DNA of 64,000 nucleotides from Papaver somniferum (GCF_003573695.1 NC_039364.1:70948256-71012255); one strand, 5' to 3'. Positions 1 through 11,972 are shown, counted from the stretch's first letter. Translations and numbers: made by a program. Notes: generated by a model from the sequence alone, not told the origin.

Positions 1-2210
1 TTAGTTTAACACGAATGTTAATTAATAGAAATTAATCTAACAACGATTTAGATACGAAACTAGTACCCTTGAATAGATCTCGAAAAGTTACGTGGAATGG
101 ACTACTCGAACGTGTCAATCGGATTCTGGACGAAGAAGAGATTATCAGATTAGTTTGAAGTTTAGCCGCCTTGGCATCCCTTATCCAATTTTTGGGTGCC
201 TCAGTAATTTTGGGTTGGTCTTATCGACCCCAGACCGAGAAGATAAGTTCCTTTGTTTCTTTTTTCTTTTTCATTCTTCATCTTTCCTCATCTTCTCCTC
301 TCTTCCTCTGTTCGAAGCCGAGAGATGATTTTGAGATATGACTTGAGAGAATTAATTGTTGAGTAGGAGTAGATTAACTATAAGATGTTACTGATGTTGA
401 TGAGGAGATGGTGTTGATGATTATCGAGTTTGGAAAAGAAGAAGATGATTCTATCAATCAGGATCAGGGTTCATAGAGTTGATTGATGCTCTGAAGATTT
501 GGGAAAAGAAATATAGAGCTATGGCGAATTGAAGAATCATGGGTTTAGGTTCGATTGAAGTTCTGAAATTGCTTGGAGATGAACTGAGAACTAGGGTTTC
601 TGAACCTAGGTTCGAGATTCGATTAAAGATGAATTAGAAAATGAAATCGATATTTAGAAGATTGATTGAAGATGGGTTTTACCTGATTAGAGTTTGGGTT
701 TGAAGAATAGATCAGAATTCAGTAGTTAGGGTTTGATTCCCGGTTTAAGAAAATGATGAAGATACTGCTAGTGTTGATTCTGAGGTTGTGAATTAAACTC
801 AGGGATTTTCGAAAGAGGTAAAATAGTGTTTCTTAAATGATGTTTATTTAATTGTATGTATTTGAGTATGAAATGATGGATTGTTTCATGGGTTTGTGTT
901 GAGATTGGGTTAGATAATGATATGAGGTCTTGTTATACTTTCTTTGTGAGATTGAGCTAAAGCAGTGGTTGAATTGATGAGGATATTAGTCAAGCATGGA
1001 GGTTCTGTGGTGTTGTAATGAGATGTAGTTGATTTTAATTTAATTACAAGGATTAAATGAAGTAGTGAAACTGGGAATGATTGTTATTTGAGTTTTGTGT
1101 GTAGGTGTCTGAGATGAGAGTAGAAACATAAAATGAGATGTGTATTCCTTGTTGGTGGTAATGAATATGAGTAACTGGTAGTGGTATGAATGAACTGAGA
1201 ATAGTGTGTATAGAACGAGAGTTGCAGAAGGGATAAATGTTTGAGGTCTATAAATGTATGTGCTGGTGGTGTGAATTGCAGGAATGGATGTGAAATGGTG
1301 GTGGCATGGAACTGGAATTGAAATGGTAGTGTTGTTGGAATAAGAGTTAAGAGAATTGTTGTTGCTGTGGGAATTTACATTTGGCTCTTTTGTGATTATT
1401 GTTGTTTTCTTTTACAAAAGTTTATGTTAAATTCATGCATAGTGTGATTGTATATTCCATGCATCGTTTTATTTTAAACTCCGAAAGTACTATTGATTCT
1501 TTTAATCTTTCCATTGTTTGGAAAGGAATTGTAATGCCTTGTTTGTCTTTATGAATTGTTTGGGAAATAAGAATTTCCAGTTGATTGTTTGGAAATAAGA
1601 ATTTCCATCTGTGGTATATAGGGTACTGCTCCTTCATTTACTGGTGCGGGACGAGTCACCATATTATTATCTAGGTGCGGGAAAAGTCACCATATTATTA
1701 TCTAGGTGCGGGACGAGTCACCATATTATACATTGTTTAGAAGGAGTTAGTTCCATATATATGATTGTTTACCTCTGTGAATTGGTTGTGTTTTTAGTGT
1801 TAGGGAAAACATGAATTGTTTTCAAATCATTTCTAATGATTGCATGAAAGTTAAATGTTATTCCTGCGGGGCACCCCTTTTAGGGATGATGTTCTCACCC
1901 ATTCCCACTTTCAGTTTCAGAGACAGATCCGAGTTGCGCAGCGGAAGCTTCGAGGAGTTGATTTCATTAGTTGGTTAACTTCGACTATGTTTATTATGTT
2001 GCATATTATATTTGTTAACCAAATGACTATTGTATATGTATCATCTGAGAGGAGTTCTTGTATTTATATATTTCTGAGCTGGGCTAGTTTTCGGTTAAGT
2101 TTTGTAGCAGATTTATATTTGAATGCTTAAATAAATGATTTGGTTTCTTAGTGCCTCCTTATTTGGTTAATCACTGGGATTAGTCAGCTGCTAGATTAGG
2201 GGGCGCTACA
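1..2210 (+). repeat. LTR-like retrotransposon sequence, 3' part
   Basis: No convincing gene is seen here; the short open frames have no homology I recognise. The stretch ends in GGGGGCGCTACA at 2210, directly before an unrelated LTR fragment. Together with the phrase around 1885-1960 (GTTCTCACCCATTCCCACTTTCAG and what follows) this resembles the 3' part of a chromovirus-type LTR in plus orientation. The 5' end lies outside the window and no primer site is visible, so the assignment is tentative. Confidence 0.35.
1643..1730. repeat. 31-bp tandem repeat, three copies
   Basis: Three near-identical units start at 1643, 1674 and 1705. Each begins GGTGCGGGACGAGTCACC and ends in an AT-rich tail (ATATTATTATCTA); the middle unit has GAAAAG in place of GACGAG. 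It lies inside the presumed LTR. Confidence 0.85.
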
Positions 2211-2219
2211 CGGGACTAG

Positions 2220-2672
2220 GTGAACTATAGGTTTAGTTGATTGGTCTCAACTATACGAAGTTGGTTTATTTTGTATAGCGGCTTAATCCTGAGAGTATTC
2301 AATTCTGTACAAGGTCCCGGGGTTTTTCTGCATTTGCGGTTTTCCTCGTTAACAAAATCTTGTTGTTTCATTTACTTTATATTTCCGCATTATAATTATT
2401 TTATTATAATTAAAGTAAATTACACAAACGTTAATTCCTATTTACTTGATAAGCAATCTTATTGTGTTTGGTTAAGTCCGAACCTTTGTATCAAGTAAAC
2501 ATACTTCGTTGTTATATTGTCTCGATCTCGTATCCATAGACGATCACACGAAGTATGAACCGATTAGTTGTATTGTCTCGACTCAGCCCATAGACAATCA
2601 CTTTCGGAGAAAGGACTTATAGGAAGGAAAAGTTTTTAGCTTGAGGTATATTTGGGTACCCTCGCCTTTTCA
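2220..2672 (+). repeat. Truncated copia-type LTR fragment (subfamily E)
   Basis: The segment matches the reverse complement of 61929-62370 over its whole length and ends in TTTTCA at 2672, the same terminus as the other copia LTRs here. It contains the shared block GGTCCCGGGGTTTTTCTGCA. No tRNA primer site follows the end, so it is a solo or fragmentary LTR. Its 5' part is cut off near 2220. Confidence 0.7.
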
Positions 2673-4595
2673 GTCTCCAGATTAGATGGGTGTTTGCTGG
2701 TTTGATGTTTCTGAGATTGGAGGTAGCTGAGTCTGAATCTTAGTGAATGATGGTATATTTGGTATTGAGAGTCAGAAGAACAATGGTGATGGTGGTTGAG
2801 ATCCACAGAAGATGTTGAGACAAGGGTTCGAACCATGAAGTTGATGATGTTGTTGTTCTGGTAAGTGCAGGTGGCCTGAGATGATATTGCAGGTGGCTGA
2901 TTAGATATATGCTTAGGTCACAGGAGGTGGATATGCTGGTGTCAGTTGGTATGAGCTGAATTGATTGTGCTCGAGTTGGTAATGCAGTTGAAGTTAGAGT
3001 TGTTGAATCTGTGACTGGGATGAAGTTGTAATAAAATAGCTGAGATGGACTTACTGACTGTAGAGAGGTATGTCATGAGGTAGAGGAGAAATGGGTTGTT
3101 GCTGGAAATTGGTTGTGGTGCTATCTGTTTCATGAAGTTGTATTGTCTAGAAGAGACCGACAAGAGAAGTAGATGAATGCTAGCTTGTCCGGATGTTGTT
3201 GTTGCTTATTGAAATGTTAGCTGAACTAAATGGGTTTGTGATGCAGTAAGAGTCTCAAGATGGCTTTGAATAAAAGAAGTTACAACAAGAGAAGTTAATG
3301 GATGAATTGTGTGTTGAGAGGGTGTAATTGCAGGTAGTATCCAGTGGTGGTGTGTAAATAAGCAGCTGTTGGTGGTAGTCAGGTTATGCTTTGCAATACA
3401 CGGAGTACAAGATAGCTTTGAATACAAGAAGTTACAGCAAGAGAAGTTAATGTTGCAGCTGGATGTTGAGATGAGTTTCGGCAGTTGGTGAGAAAGGAAG
3501 AAGTTAAAACCATTAATAATGGTAAGATATAGGAGTTGCAAGTGAATGAATGTGTGTGTGTTGAATTCATGGGTTTTGGCTGAATTCGAACTCTCAATTG
3601 AATATTCAGGTGAATGAAGAATCTGAACTGTAGATGTATGCTTAGGAATGAATTGGTACAATGTGAATACAAGACTGAGAAAGATATGGTTTGATGCTCA
3701 ATAGATGCATGTTAGGAATTTACAGGGAGGTGTTGCTTGAATTGTAAGGATTTGAGTTTGATTGCTTAGCTCAAACTGGTGACATTACAAGCTAAGTCAA
3801 AGATGGAAGCAGAGAGGGGTCTGGAGTAAGGGAAGACAATGGATGCGCAGGTCTGAATTCATCAAACTGGCTAGGTAGTGATGAGTTTAAGTTGTAATTG
3901 ACGGAGATGTTGATGTTGAAGCTTAATGATAAGCAGAGCACATGATTGTGCTGGTATGGAGTAAGGGAAGACAATGGATGCACAGGTCTGAATTGCAGGT
4001 GATGGCTGAGCAGTTGTGGGATTGAAGATACAGAAGATTGAAGAGATGGAGGTAATTATGGAGTCGGTATGGTGAAGCTGAAAGAGTTGTATTTGTTGCA
4101 GTTCATGGAAGTAATGTATTGCAGGTGGTTTTGAGGTTGCGCAGTTGAGATTTAAATCAAGGATGAAGCAGCTGAGAGTACATGAATTATAGGGGCTAGA
4201 GAAGTGAAATGATGTGCCGAACGTATATGAAATGAGCATGAGAATGGTTGAATGCATGTTGGTGGACTGGTTTGTATTGTAGAGCATGGTGTTGGTGTTG
4301 CAGGAAATAAGAAGAAGTGGAGTTGATTTGGAGCAGCAGAAGAAGGGGCCATTATGGTTGGGACTAGACTCGACTCATCGTTTCAAATCGGTGATTCAAG
4401 AAAATCCAACTCTACTCAGGAGGAAGGTCTTTTTGCACGTTTTGACCCTGCGTCCTAAGCGTTAACAGCTGCTAACTGTCGTTTGCTGTTTTTTGAATAA
4501 AACGGTCAAGGCAAGGGTACTTTAACAAAGTTTTAAAAAACGGGGGCATTTTTTTAGTGTAATGTTAAAAGTAGGGGTACTTTATCAAAAAACCT
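2673..4595. other. Unassigned GA/TG-rich intergenic DNA
   Basis: No gene recognised. The stretch has many GTTG, GATG and GCAGGT words and several open frames on the minus strand (up to 151 codons near 3206-3661), but those frames are low-complexity Ser/Thr/His/Leu-rich translations without a recognisable domain. About 4500-4590 holds two similar phrases of the type GGGTACTTTA-CAAA, possibly a transposon end. Confidence 0.5.
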
Positions 4596-4939
4596 TATTT
4601 CTTTTCCGCATTATGTTTGTTTATATAATTGAAATATCACAGGTTGTGCGTAGTTCAATCAATTAAATAATCCAACCTTTGGTTGTTGATATAAATTGAT
4701 TGACACTTGAACATTGGTCTTTGGTACCGTTCAAGTTGTTTCACATAATAATCAGGCTCGTGGATTTCTAGTTGTTTGATTTGCTGATTACAATGTGAAA
4801 CAGAGATACAACTCTTGGATATATTTCCATTGATTGAGTCTGACTGTCTAGTTGATTCTCTTGGAATTATATTGGAGTGTGTCTATACAGATTGCCTAAA
4901 TGAAATATTGGGTGAGATTGCTAGACCCCCGCCTTTTCA
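4596..4939 (+). repeat. 5' LTR of element A, truncated
   Basis: Only the 3' end of the LTR remains, starting near TTATTTCTTTTCCGCATTAT and ending GCCTTTTCA at 4939. It aligns with the last part of the element B 5' LTR (ending 36170), including the phrase ATCACAGGTTGTGCG. Confidence 0.8.
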
Positions 4940-4957
4940 ATTGGTATCAGAGCAGGC
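4940..4957 (+). promoter_or_regulatory. Primer-binding site of element A (tRNA-iMet type)
   Basis: ATTGGTATCAGAGCAGGC directly follows the LTR end. The core TGGTATCAGAGC is complementary to the 3' end of plant initiator methionine tRNA, the usual primer of copia elements. Confidence 0.85.
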
Positions 4958-5172
4958 AAACATGTTTAAGACCTTATAAGTCTGTGTTTGTAACGATCTG
5001 ACTATATGGACAATAGCGTCATCTGATAAACGCATCATAAGAGACAAAAGTTTTGTTTCGATGAAATTTATTAAAGAGAAAGATTTGTCAATCTCACATA
5101 TGGATGAACATTCTGTTCGTACGAAACAGACAGGTATTGATGAGTGTTACCCCGACTACCTTTTAAACGAGT

Positions 5173-6145
5173 TTGACTCTGTTAAAGAAAGGAAAGCAGC
5201 CAAAAAAAAGTGAAATGCTTCTAAAACTTGTTAGAATCCAGGCTGATAAAAACAATCGGTTGAAGCACAAAATCAATGTTCTCATTGGTATAACAAGGGA
5301 TCGTGTTCTTCAAATTAAGGCTCTTCGTGAGGCCAAACTCAAGGAGAATGCATTGGAAATTGAGCATCTATTGAGTAAACTCTCTATTCAATGTAAAGGG
5401 TGTTCTAAAGAGTCCTCTATGCCAATCACTTATGTCTCAACTGTGAATTCAATTCTAGAAGTTAAACCACATTCTCTCCCTTGTATTGGAAAAATTGTGC
5501 TTGTATCTTCCTCAAATCAAGGAACCACCACATTCTCTGGTAGGAAGAAATCTCTTAACGATGGTGTCAAGTCTATGTGTCTCTTTTGTGACTCAAAAGA
5601 GCATAATGAACACAAGAGCAAATCTAGGTTGAATGATAACTATATTGTTCGACTTCAACACACCTTGGATTCAATTCTTGAAGGTGTAACTGACATTCGC
5701 ATGTATAAACCAATCGGTTTTAGCACTTGCCCTGTGAATCCTTAAAGTCAGTACAATTTGTTCCTCAAATGTTCGTACTGGTAACAATATTCTTTGCACA
5801 AATCGTCCAAGAAGGTTTCAAGGAGGATCTTCTTCGGTTAAAAAGGGAGATGTTGTTGTTCTTGATGTGAATAAGGTATCAGAAGAAGGAAGCAAAAATG
5901 GAGATGTGAAAGACAACCTAAATTTGATAATTAAAGGATACAAAGAGCTCATAAACAGGCTGATAAATTCCTCTGATCAAAACCCTTCAGGTAATAATTC
6001 ATACTATGCGTCTTATTTTGATGATATTGAGTTTTATGATAACTTTTCACATCAAAAGGTTTTTCCTCCAAAAATAAGAAAAAAGAGGTTTAACTGTGAA
6101 CAATGTTCACTTAATGAGTACAATGCTCATACTTGTGTTAATTAA
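5173..6145 (+). pseudogene. ORF1 (gag-like) of element A, frameshifted
   Basis: Two open stretches (5173-5745 and 5867-6145) in different frames correspond to one reading frame in element C (49876-49031). Shared landmarks are ARIQADxxNRL, ALEIEHxLSKLSIQ, a short Cys motif (CLFCDSKEHNEH), LQHTLDSILEGVTDIRM and a C-terminal HTCxN. The protein is lysine-rich with a predicted helical N-terminal part, consistent with a gag-derived nucleic-acid-binding product. The UBN2 gag domain seen in element B is absent. The true start lies upstream (ATGGAC near 5006, matching the start in B and C), but that segment carries stops. Confidence 0.6.
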
Positions 6146-6350
6146 TCACAAGGTTGAAACCTCACTCACAAAAATCTTGGTTGAGTGAGATATGATCAGG
6201 AATATTTTGTGGCAAAATGTTCTATGTTTGGTCGAGCTATTTTCTTGTCGTTCTTAGCTGGATTATCTGTTGTAGACATTGTTGCACAAGTATCTTTATC
6301 CTTGTTGATTCTTGTTCTTGTGATTTTCCTTTTGTTTAGCTTTATTCTTT

Positions 6351-7865
6351 GGGATAATTGGACTTTGGTACCCAGATTTAGACCAATACTAGTCTTTGGT
6401 CTAACATTTGTCCAACGTTAGTGTTTGGTACCTGGACCGAACGTTGACCTACGTTAACTAGGTTAAGTTTAATTTAATTAGTTTTGTGTATTTTTTTTTC
6501 AACGTTACAAATTTACCCTTAGATCCAAGGGTTCCTAACAGAAACATTAAATCAATGGTTGCAATAGGAACCCCCAATTCATTATAACAAACCCATTTTT
6601 CACTGTCGGCATCTTCTTCTCCCAATCCATCTTCTACTTCCCTGTACGTGAGAAACACAAAACAAATGATTTTCAAATCAAAACCGTTTACAACAAGTTA
6701 CAAACCAAATAACAACAGACTAATTACTGAATCCTTTATATTCTGCCCGAAATTCATAGACAAGTTGCAGTAATGAAGAGGCCAGGTTTCTGCCATGGAT
6801 TGATTGGAGCTAAGACATAATCAAGCAAGATATTCAGTTGAGGATTGAATATAAAAGTTAGGATTTTAACTGATTTTGTGATTGAGATAGAAGAATGGGT
6901 TTGAATTTTGATTATTAGGGTTACCTCAATCATCATAGTGACGCTGAGACTGAGTTATGGGTTTGATATGAGTTTCAGCAAAGAGTACCAGTAAGATGCA
7001 ACCGAAGGAAAGATGGGTTGATCTGGATTTGAGTTCATTGAAGATATGAAGCTGAATTAAACAAGATTTGATGCTGTTAATGGCAGAATGGTGGAGTAGT
7101 TTGAGATGGTGTTGTTACTAGAGATGAAAATTGAATCGTTTGCAGGTTATGGTGTTGACTGTTGCTTAGGATTGATGGAGCTGCAATGGGTATGAATGAA
7201 TGGTGATGTAGTTGGTGTTGCTGTTGCTGTTGCAGTGGAGATGAGAAATATGGGTTTCGTTGAATGTGAATTCTATGCAGGGAAGGAACCGATTTGATAG
7301 TGATGACGGCGACGGTTTGGAGAAAGAGGAGAAGGGGAAACTTCTCAGTTACTTCTAATTGAACTTGAAAGTACCAATATCCTCCCCGTTGATAAAATCT
7401 TCCATGGCAACATCATCACTTCCCTGTTATCTCTGAACTCCATCAATGGCAGCATCCTCTACGTTAACACATGGCTTATAATAGCTTTAATCGTTGATAG
7501 TTCACTCACACTTCGAGCTATCATTCACAACAGCTTTATCCAATCTCCATCATCTTTCCTTCTCAGTCACGACCACCAAATATCATTGTCAATCACCACT
7601 GCCAACTCCATCATCAATAACAGCTATACTCTTGTTCATGATTCTGGTTATTCTGTAAATATTAATAGAGTGAAGGGTGTAATTGTAATCTCACTAAATA
7701 ATTACGTTTTATATAAATTTATCAATAACTACTTAACGTAAGTTGGGACTTAACCTAGTCAATGTGGGTCAACGTCCAGTCCAGGTACCAAGCACTAACG
7801 TTGGATAAATGTTAGACCAAATACTAGTATTGGTCTAAACCTGTGTACCAAAGTCCAATTGTCCC
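6351..7865. mobile_element. Non-autonomous MULE with long TIRs
   Basis: Terminal inverted repeats of roughly 100 bp begin GGGATAATTGGACTTTGG on the left and, read inward from the right end, GGGACAATTGGACTTTGG. The element is flanked by a perfect 9-bp duplication TTATTCTTT (6342-6350 and 7866-7874), the hallmark of Mutator-like elements. No transposase is seen in its 1.5 kb. The TIR contains a hairpin-prone segment around TAGACCAATACTAGTCTTTG. The interior has gene-like phrases, for example a minus-strand open frame at 6458-6676, so captured host sequence is possible but unproven. Confidence 0.85.
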
Positions 7866-8181
7866 TTATTCTTTTCCCCATAAATTTTTAATGGGTTAAA
7901 ATGACTCTCTTATGCTCTAAATTTCCCTCTTGAGAGAGAATATAAAATTTATTGAGCTAAGATTTGTGAATATATTCACTTAGCAATATTTTGATTTGCA
8001 AACAGTTTTTTTTTTTTGGTTTGCCTTTTCGTAGTTTTTGTGTTTATGGGTCAAGACTGTGTTCGTACGGGTTCCCATGTTACTTTTCACGAACCAACTA
8101 GAAACCCTAAATTTTCCCTAAAAACCGTTTATATGCCTTTTGAGATTAAGTTATATCTCTCAAGGTTTCCTCTTATCAAGA

Positions 8182-8601
8182 ATGTCTTCTCCTCCTTGTT
8201 CTTGGGATTTGCCAGAAGATTTTGTTGATAATGTAATATATTTCAGTTTCGATGGGAAGAAGAGAAGAACCATTGTAGATGTTGACGAACTTAATCCTAA
8301 TGTATCATGCTATTATGCATATACTCATCAAGATGTTGAAAAGGTTGTGATGGTCTCTGCTGAAGTGGTTCATGATTTTCTCAAATACTTTAGGAAGGCA
8401 AAAGTGCAGCTCGTTGATACTATGATGGGTCTCGATGTGTTAAAAACTAAGTTGAAAAGGGTTAACTCTGACCTTGTTCGCATGAAAACACATGTGAAAG
8501 ATCTTCTCAATGAGGATATCTTCTCCGAAGAAGCGGTTGAAGCTATCAACCACAAGTTCAAAGGCCTTGAAACCCATGAAGTTTCCAAACATGAACTTTG
8601 A
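8182..8601 (+). CDS. ORF2 of element A: conserved coiled-coil protein
   Basis: This is an intact frame of 139 codons. The methionine at 8182 (MSSPPCSWDL) is chosen because element C has an equivalent start (MPSSSQSCGF) at 48616. The two proteins share GKKRRTIVD versus GRKKRTLVD, SCYYAYTH, AEVVHDFLKYF and DVLKTxLKxV, and their lengths are nearly equal. The N-terminal third is mixed; residues from about 65 onward are strongly helical with leucine/valine heptads, suggesting a coiled coil. The frame sits between ORF1 and the 3' LTR, where extra ORFs occur in plant retroelements. A TATA-like CCGTTTATATGCC lies just upstream. Function is unknown; no enzymatic motif is seen. Confidence 0.6.
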   Translation: MSSPPCSWDLPEDFVDNVIYFSFDGKKRRTIVDVDELNPNVSCYYAYTHQDVEKVVMVSAEVVHDFLKYFRKAKVQLVDTMMGLDVLKTKLKRVNSDLVRMKTHVKDLLNEDIFSEEAVEAINHKFKGLETHEVSKHEL

Positions 8602-9914
8602 TTTAGCTTGTGATCAGTTTTCGTTTTAGAGTTGTTTTATTTTTGTCTAGGAAACTTCTTATGAGAATTTATTCTTGTGTTTTAAGAAGGATAACTAGTG
8701 TTTGGAATAACAATCATCGTAAGTACACATAGCTATTGCCAACAATTTTCATCTTTCAATGTTTTTAGATTTATTTATTTAAACTCTAAAGTTTATTTGG
8801 AAGATGATTTTGCAGTATTAATCTTTATTGGTTTTATATATTACAAAAATTGTTATGCGATATGTATGTTTGCATCGTGAACTATGATTGTCCCATATAT
8901 GTCAAAAGTTATGCCTATTATGTCATTATGCAAATATTGATGGAAGATAGGATGAACTTTTGATTGCAAAGATTAAGTCTATTATATGTCTTTATACAAA
9001 TATTGATGAAAAATAGAATGAATCTTTGAATATTCCGCAGTATTGATCTTTCCCTGATCCACTTCTATGTGAAATTACTGTGTGGCTCCGTAAGTTCTCT
9101 TATGTTGAGCATTTCTGATTAAATTAATCATGGGTTCTCTTGTGGTTAATTTAATTGAGTTTTCTGAATACAACTTCATGTTTCATGTAATTTCTTAATG
9201 TCCAAATAAATACTTCTTTTCTTGCAAAAGTAAGGTCGCTCTTGTTGTTCTTTCGGGAATGACATTAAATGGGGGAGAGTTCTCAATTGAACTTGTGCTT
9301 AACTGCCAGATCTTTGTGGGGAGTGCGGCTGTGGAATATTATAGGAGTTTTCTTGTATCTTTATAAACTCCTTGATGAATACACTAAGTTTCGTCTATGT
9401 GAAATCATCGAAACAAAGTTGGTATGTTCTCTTTTAGTCATGAAGTATCTCTATGAGAATTTCATTATGATCCCTAGTTTTCGTACCTTTGCCAATTTAT
9501 ATTGTCAAAAAGGGGGAGAATTAATGTGTAGTTCACACTACAAATACATATGGTTGACGGATCATTATGTAAGGGGGAGTGGTTTTCATTGTGAGATGAA
9601 GTATTGACTAAGGGAGAGTGATACATATCATCATAGTATTGTTGTAAAAGTTGTGATACAATTGGAATTTGATGTTGTGTAATAATAATATGACATTGTA
9701 TAACAATGATTGAGAGCTACTGTTTTCTCATTGTTATAGCTACGGATCTTCAACAACTATGATGCTGTGTTGAACACGTTCAGAATCACTAGAGTACTTG
9801 GAAGTGACGAAGATTTCGAGTAGTGTTGAAGAACCAAGGAAATCAAGCATTTGGATGAGAAGCGACAAAGTTTATTTATCCATATGTATTGATAGTTTTG
9901 TAACTAAAATTGAC
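8602..9914 (+). other. 3' untranslated part of element A with polypurine tracts
   Basis: No gene. The segment holds a degenerate repeat of about 60 bp (8909-9028, around TATTGATGGAAGATAGGATG) and four polypurine tracts near 9270, 9513, 9573 and 9608 ahead of the main tract. The counterparts in B and C keep the same order and spacing. Confidence 0.6.
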
Positions 9915-9927
9915 AAAGGGGGGAGAT
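9915..9927 (+). promoter_or_regulatory. Polypurine tract of element A
   Basis: AAAGGGGGGAGAT directly precedes the 3' LTR start TGTTAGAGCA at 9928, the normal place for plus-strand priming in LTR retrotransposons. Confidence 0.8.
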
Positions 9928-10559
9928 TGTTAGAGCACTGCTCGGTCGAACTCGCATGTGTTGCTATCTCAAGCTTGTTTGTGAAGTTTAGTTGCCAAAA
10001 CTATAACTCTTGATTTGTAGTCTACTTATAGCTAAGTCTCGATTAGGATCGAAAGTGTAGTTGAGCATTACACTTCACGACGTTCATCAATTGAAGATGA
10101 AGAACTACTAAAGGGAGCTTGTGGAACTTCATCAACAAAAGGTATGTGGAGACTAGAACTTTTTCAAAAGCCTATCTACTCTATCTCTTATTTGAGACAA
10201 AAGTCGTATAGCTATATAGACTTCGATTATACACATCTGATATTTCGATTTAAGTTTAAATCACTTACATATTTCTCGAAATATATGTAGGTAAGCTTTC
10301 GCTTTAACCAAGTTCATCTTATATTCTTGACGAAAGTCAAAAGATGATCATGTGAAAATCTTCTGGTAACATCTTACATGATTTGTGTGAGACAGTCATT
10401 TGATACAGACTCAGAATATTTTGTATTGATCATTCGATCACTTGAAAATTGCTTTGAAGCTAATAGTTTGTGTGGGACAACTATTGTCGTCTTTCGAGAA
10501 TGTTTCAATGATTGAATTGGGAGTTTAGAACTATTAACCATGATTGGATATAGCACAGT

Positions 10560-10812
10560 ATGCGTACGTATATGCTAATTGTTGCAAGTTATTCCAAGTC
10601 CGGGAACCATGGTATGCATACCTGTATGGGTACTGGTTGGTTTAATGAAAGTCCGGGAACTTAGTATGCATACCCGTATGCGTACTGGCGTAAAGTTCAT
10701 GTTTGGAAATTTCAGCTGATTTTGGAAGGTATGCGTACCCGTTCGCATACTGGCGAACCTAAACTTAATCCGGCCACTTAGGTATGCATACCCGTTTGCA
10801 TACTTGAGTAGG
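10560..10812. repeat. Palindromic minisatellite inside LTR of element A
   Basis: Four units carry the core GTATGCATACCCGTATGCGTACTGG or variants, two of them preceded by AGTCCGGGAAC. The core is itself a near-palindrome. Other LTRs in the window have a different repeated core at the same location. Confidence 0.75.
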
Positions 10813-11280
10813 TTATGTTCTAAAATCGGTTTGTTAATGAACTAATACAATTTTTATATTAAGGAATAAAATCTTTTGAAAACCATGGCTATAATGTTCA
10901 TGAATTTATTCGAGTGAATCAAAATCGATTTTGCTTCAATTGTGTCTTGTGTACTTCTATGAGAATATAAACAATTGAACAACTCTAGAACTAGTTTCAT
11001 TTGAGTCATTTGAACTAGTTATGGTTAAGATGAATAAGGTTGATATGAAAGTGTTCATATGGCCAACTTCGATTAACTATTGTTGAGCCAACAAGGTGTA
11101 CACGTTTAGGTACGGTTACTCATATCTAAATGAAGTCACTTTTCATTTATGTGTAATAATCTAAGTTCGATCTAACAGTTGAAAGATATTAGCTTGAGTC
11201 TAATCAGGTTTTCATCTAACGGTGAACATTGAATGCTTTGTTACCAATGTAACATTGATTGCAAACCTTGATTTGAAGTC

Positions 11281-11289
11281 TATATAAGG
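11281..11289 (+). promoter_or_regulatory. LTR TATA box (element A)
   Basis: TATATAAGG is followed about 35-50 nt later by the conserved phrase GGGAAACCTAATCCCCACACC. The same box and context recur at 33341 and 35017 and as TATATAAAG at 41679 (+), and at 45312 and 51413 (-), so this is the likely LTR promoter. Confidence 0.65.
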
Positions 11290-11972
11290 TAGAACTCTAG
11301 CAACTGGGAAACCTAATCCCCACACCTCATGTGTGATAGTAGTTGCGGCTAGAGTCGATTCTCCTTTAACCTTAGGTTTTTTCCAAAACCCTGTAGGTTA
11401 ACGACTTGAAGCCTTCATTGGGATTGTGAAGCCAGGTCCAACTATTTCTCTGTAGTTGCATGTTCTGATCTTGCTATTTTCTATCGTGATTGAGTACTAT
11501 CTTCTCTAAGATTTGCTCGAGATTTAATCTCCGATAGGCAAGATAAAAAGTAGTCACAAACATTTTCGTCTCATCGTTTGCGAGTCCATAATATCTTGTT
11601 TCTCTACCATACGATTACAGTTATTGTGAGGTGATTGATTCTTCGGGAATATAAGTCTGGTGTATCAATTGATTCATGTTCACCTTAATTTATCAAAAGG
11701 CGGAACACAACTTCTAGGTATTTCTGTGGGAGACAGATTTATCTATTCAATAGACTTTTCTGTGTGACACAGATTGGTTTATCAAGTCTTCGACTTTGGG
11801 TCATAGCAACTCTTAGTTGTGGGTGAGATCAGCTAAGGGAATCAAGTGCGTAGAGTCTTGTTGGGATTCAGAGGCATAAGGAATGCGACTCTACCTTGAT
11901 CAGTGTGAGATTGGTTAGGGCTCAACTACATTCCAGTCTGAAGTTAACTTGGAGTAGGCTAGTGTCTGTAGA

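Larger units (their letters stand above)
4596..11972 (+). mobile_element. Non-autonomous Ty1/copia-type element A
   Basis: The element has a truncated 5' LTR (4596-4939), a tRNA-iMet-type primer site, a frameshifted gag-like ORF1, a coiled-coil ORF2 (8182-8601), several polypurine tracts, and a 3' LTR (9928-11972) cut before its usual TTTTCA end. No integrase, reverse transcriptase or RNase H motif is present in the internal region. A non-autonomous MULE (6351-7865) is nested inside. Elements B and C in this window share the layout. Confidence 0.8.
9928..11972 (+). repeat. 3' LTR of element A, 3' end missing
   Basis: The LTR starts TGTTAGAGCACTGCTCGG. It aligns with the B and C LTRs up to GTGTCTGTAG at 11972, where those copies continue CGGCTTAATAC but this one switches to unrelated sequence. 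The last 0.5 kb including TTTTCA is lost. It contains a TATA box at 11281 and a palindromic minisatellite at 10560-10812. Confidence 0.8.

Noticed and set aside
3206..4352. Several overlapping minus-strand frames of 66-151 codons
   Set aside because: Low-complexity Ser/Thr/Leu/His translations of GTTG/GATG-rich DNA, with overlapping frames equally open; no domain or splice context.
10560..10812. Regularly spaced palindromic repeats resembling a CRISPR array
   Set aside because: Plant nuclear LTR context, no unique equal-length spacers and no cas genes; it is a minisatellite within the LTR.
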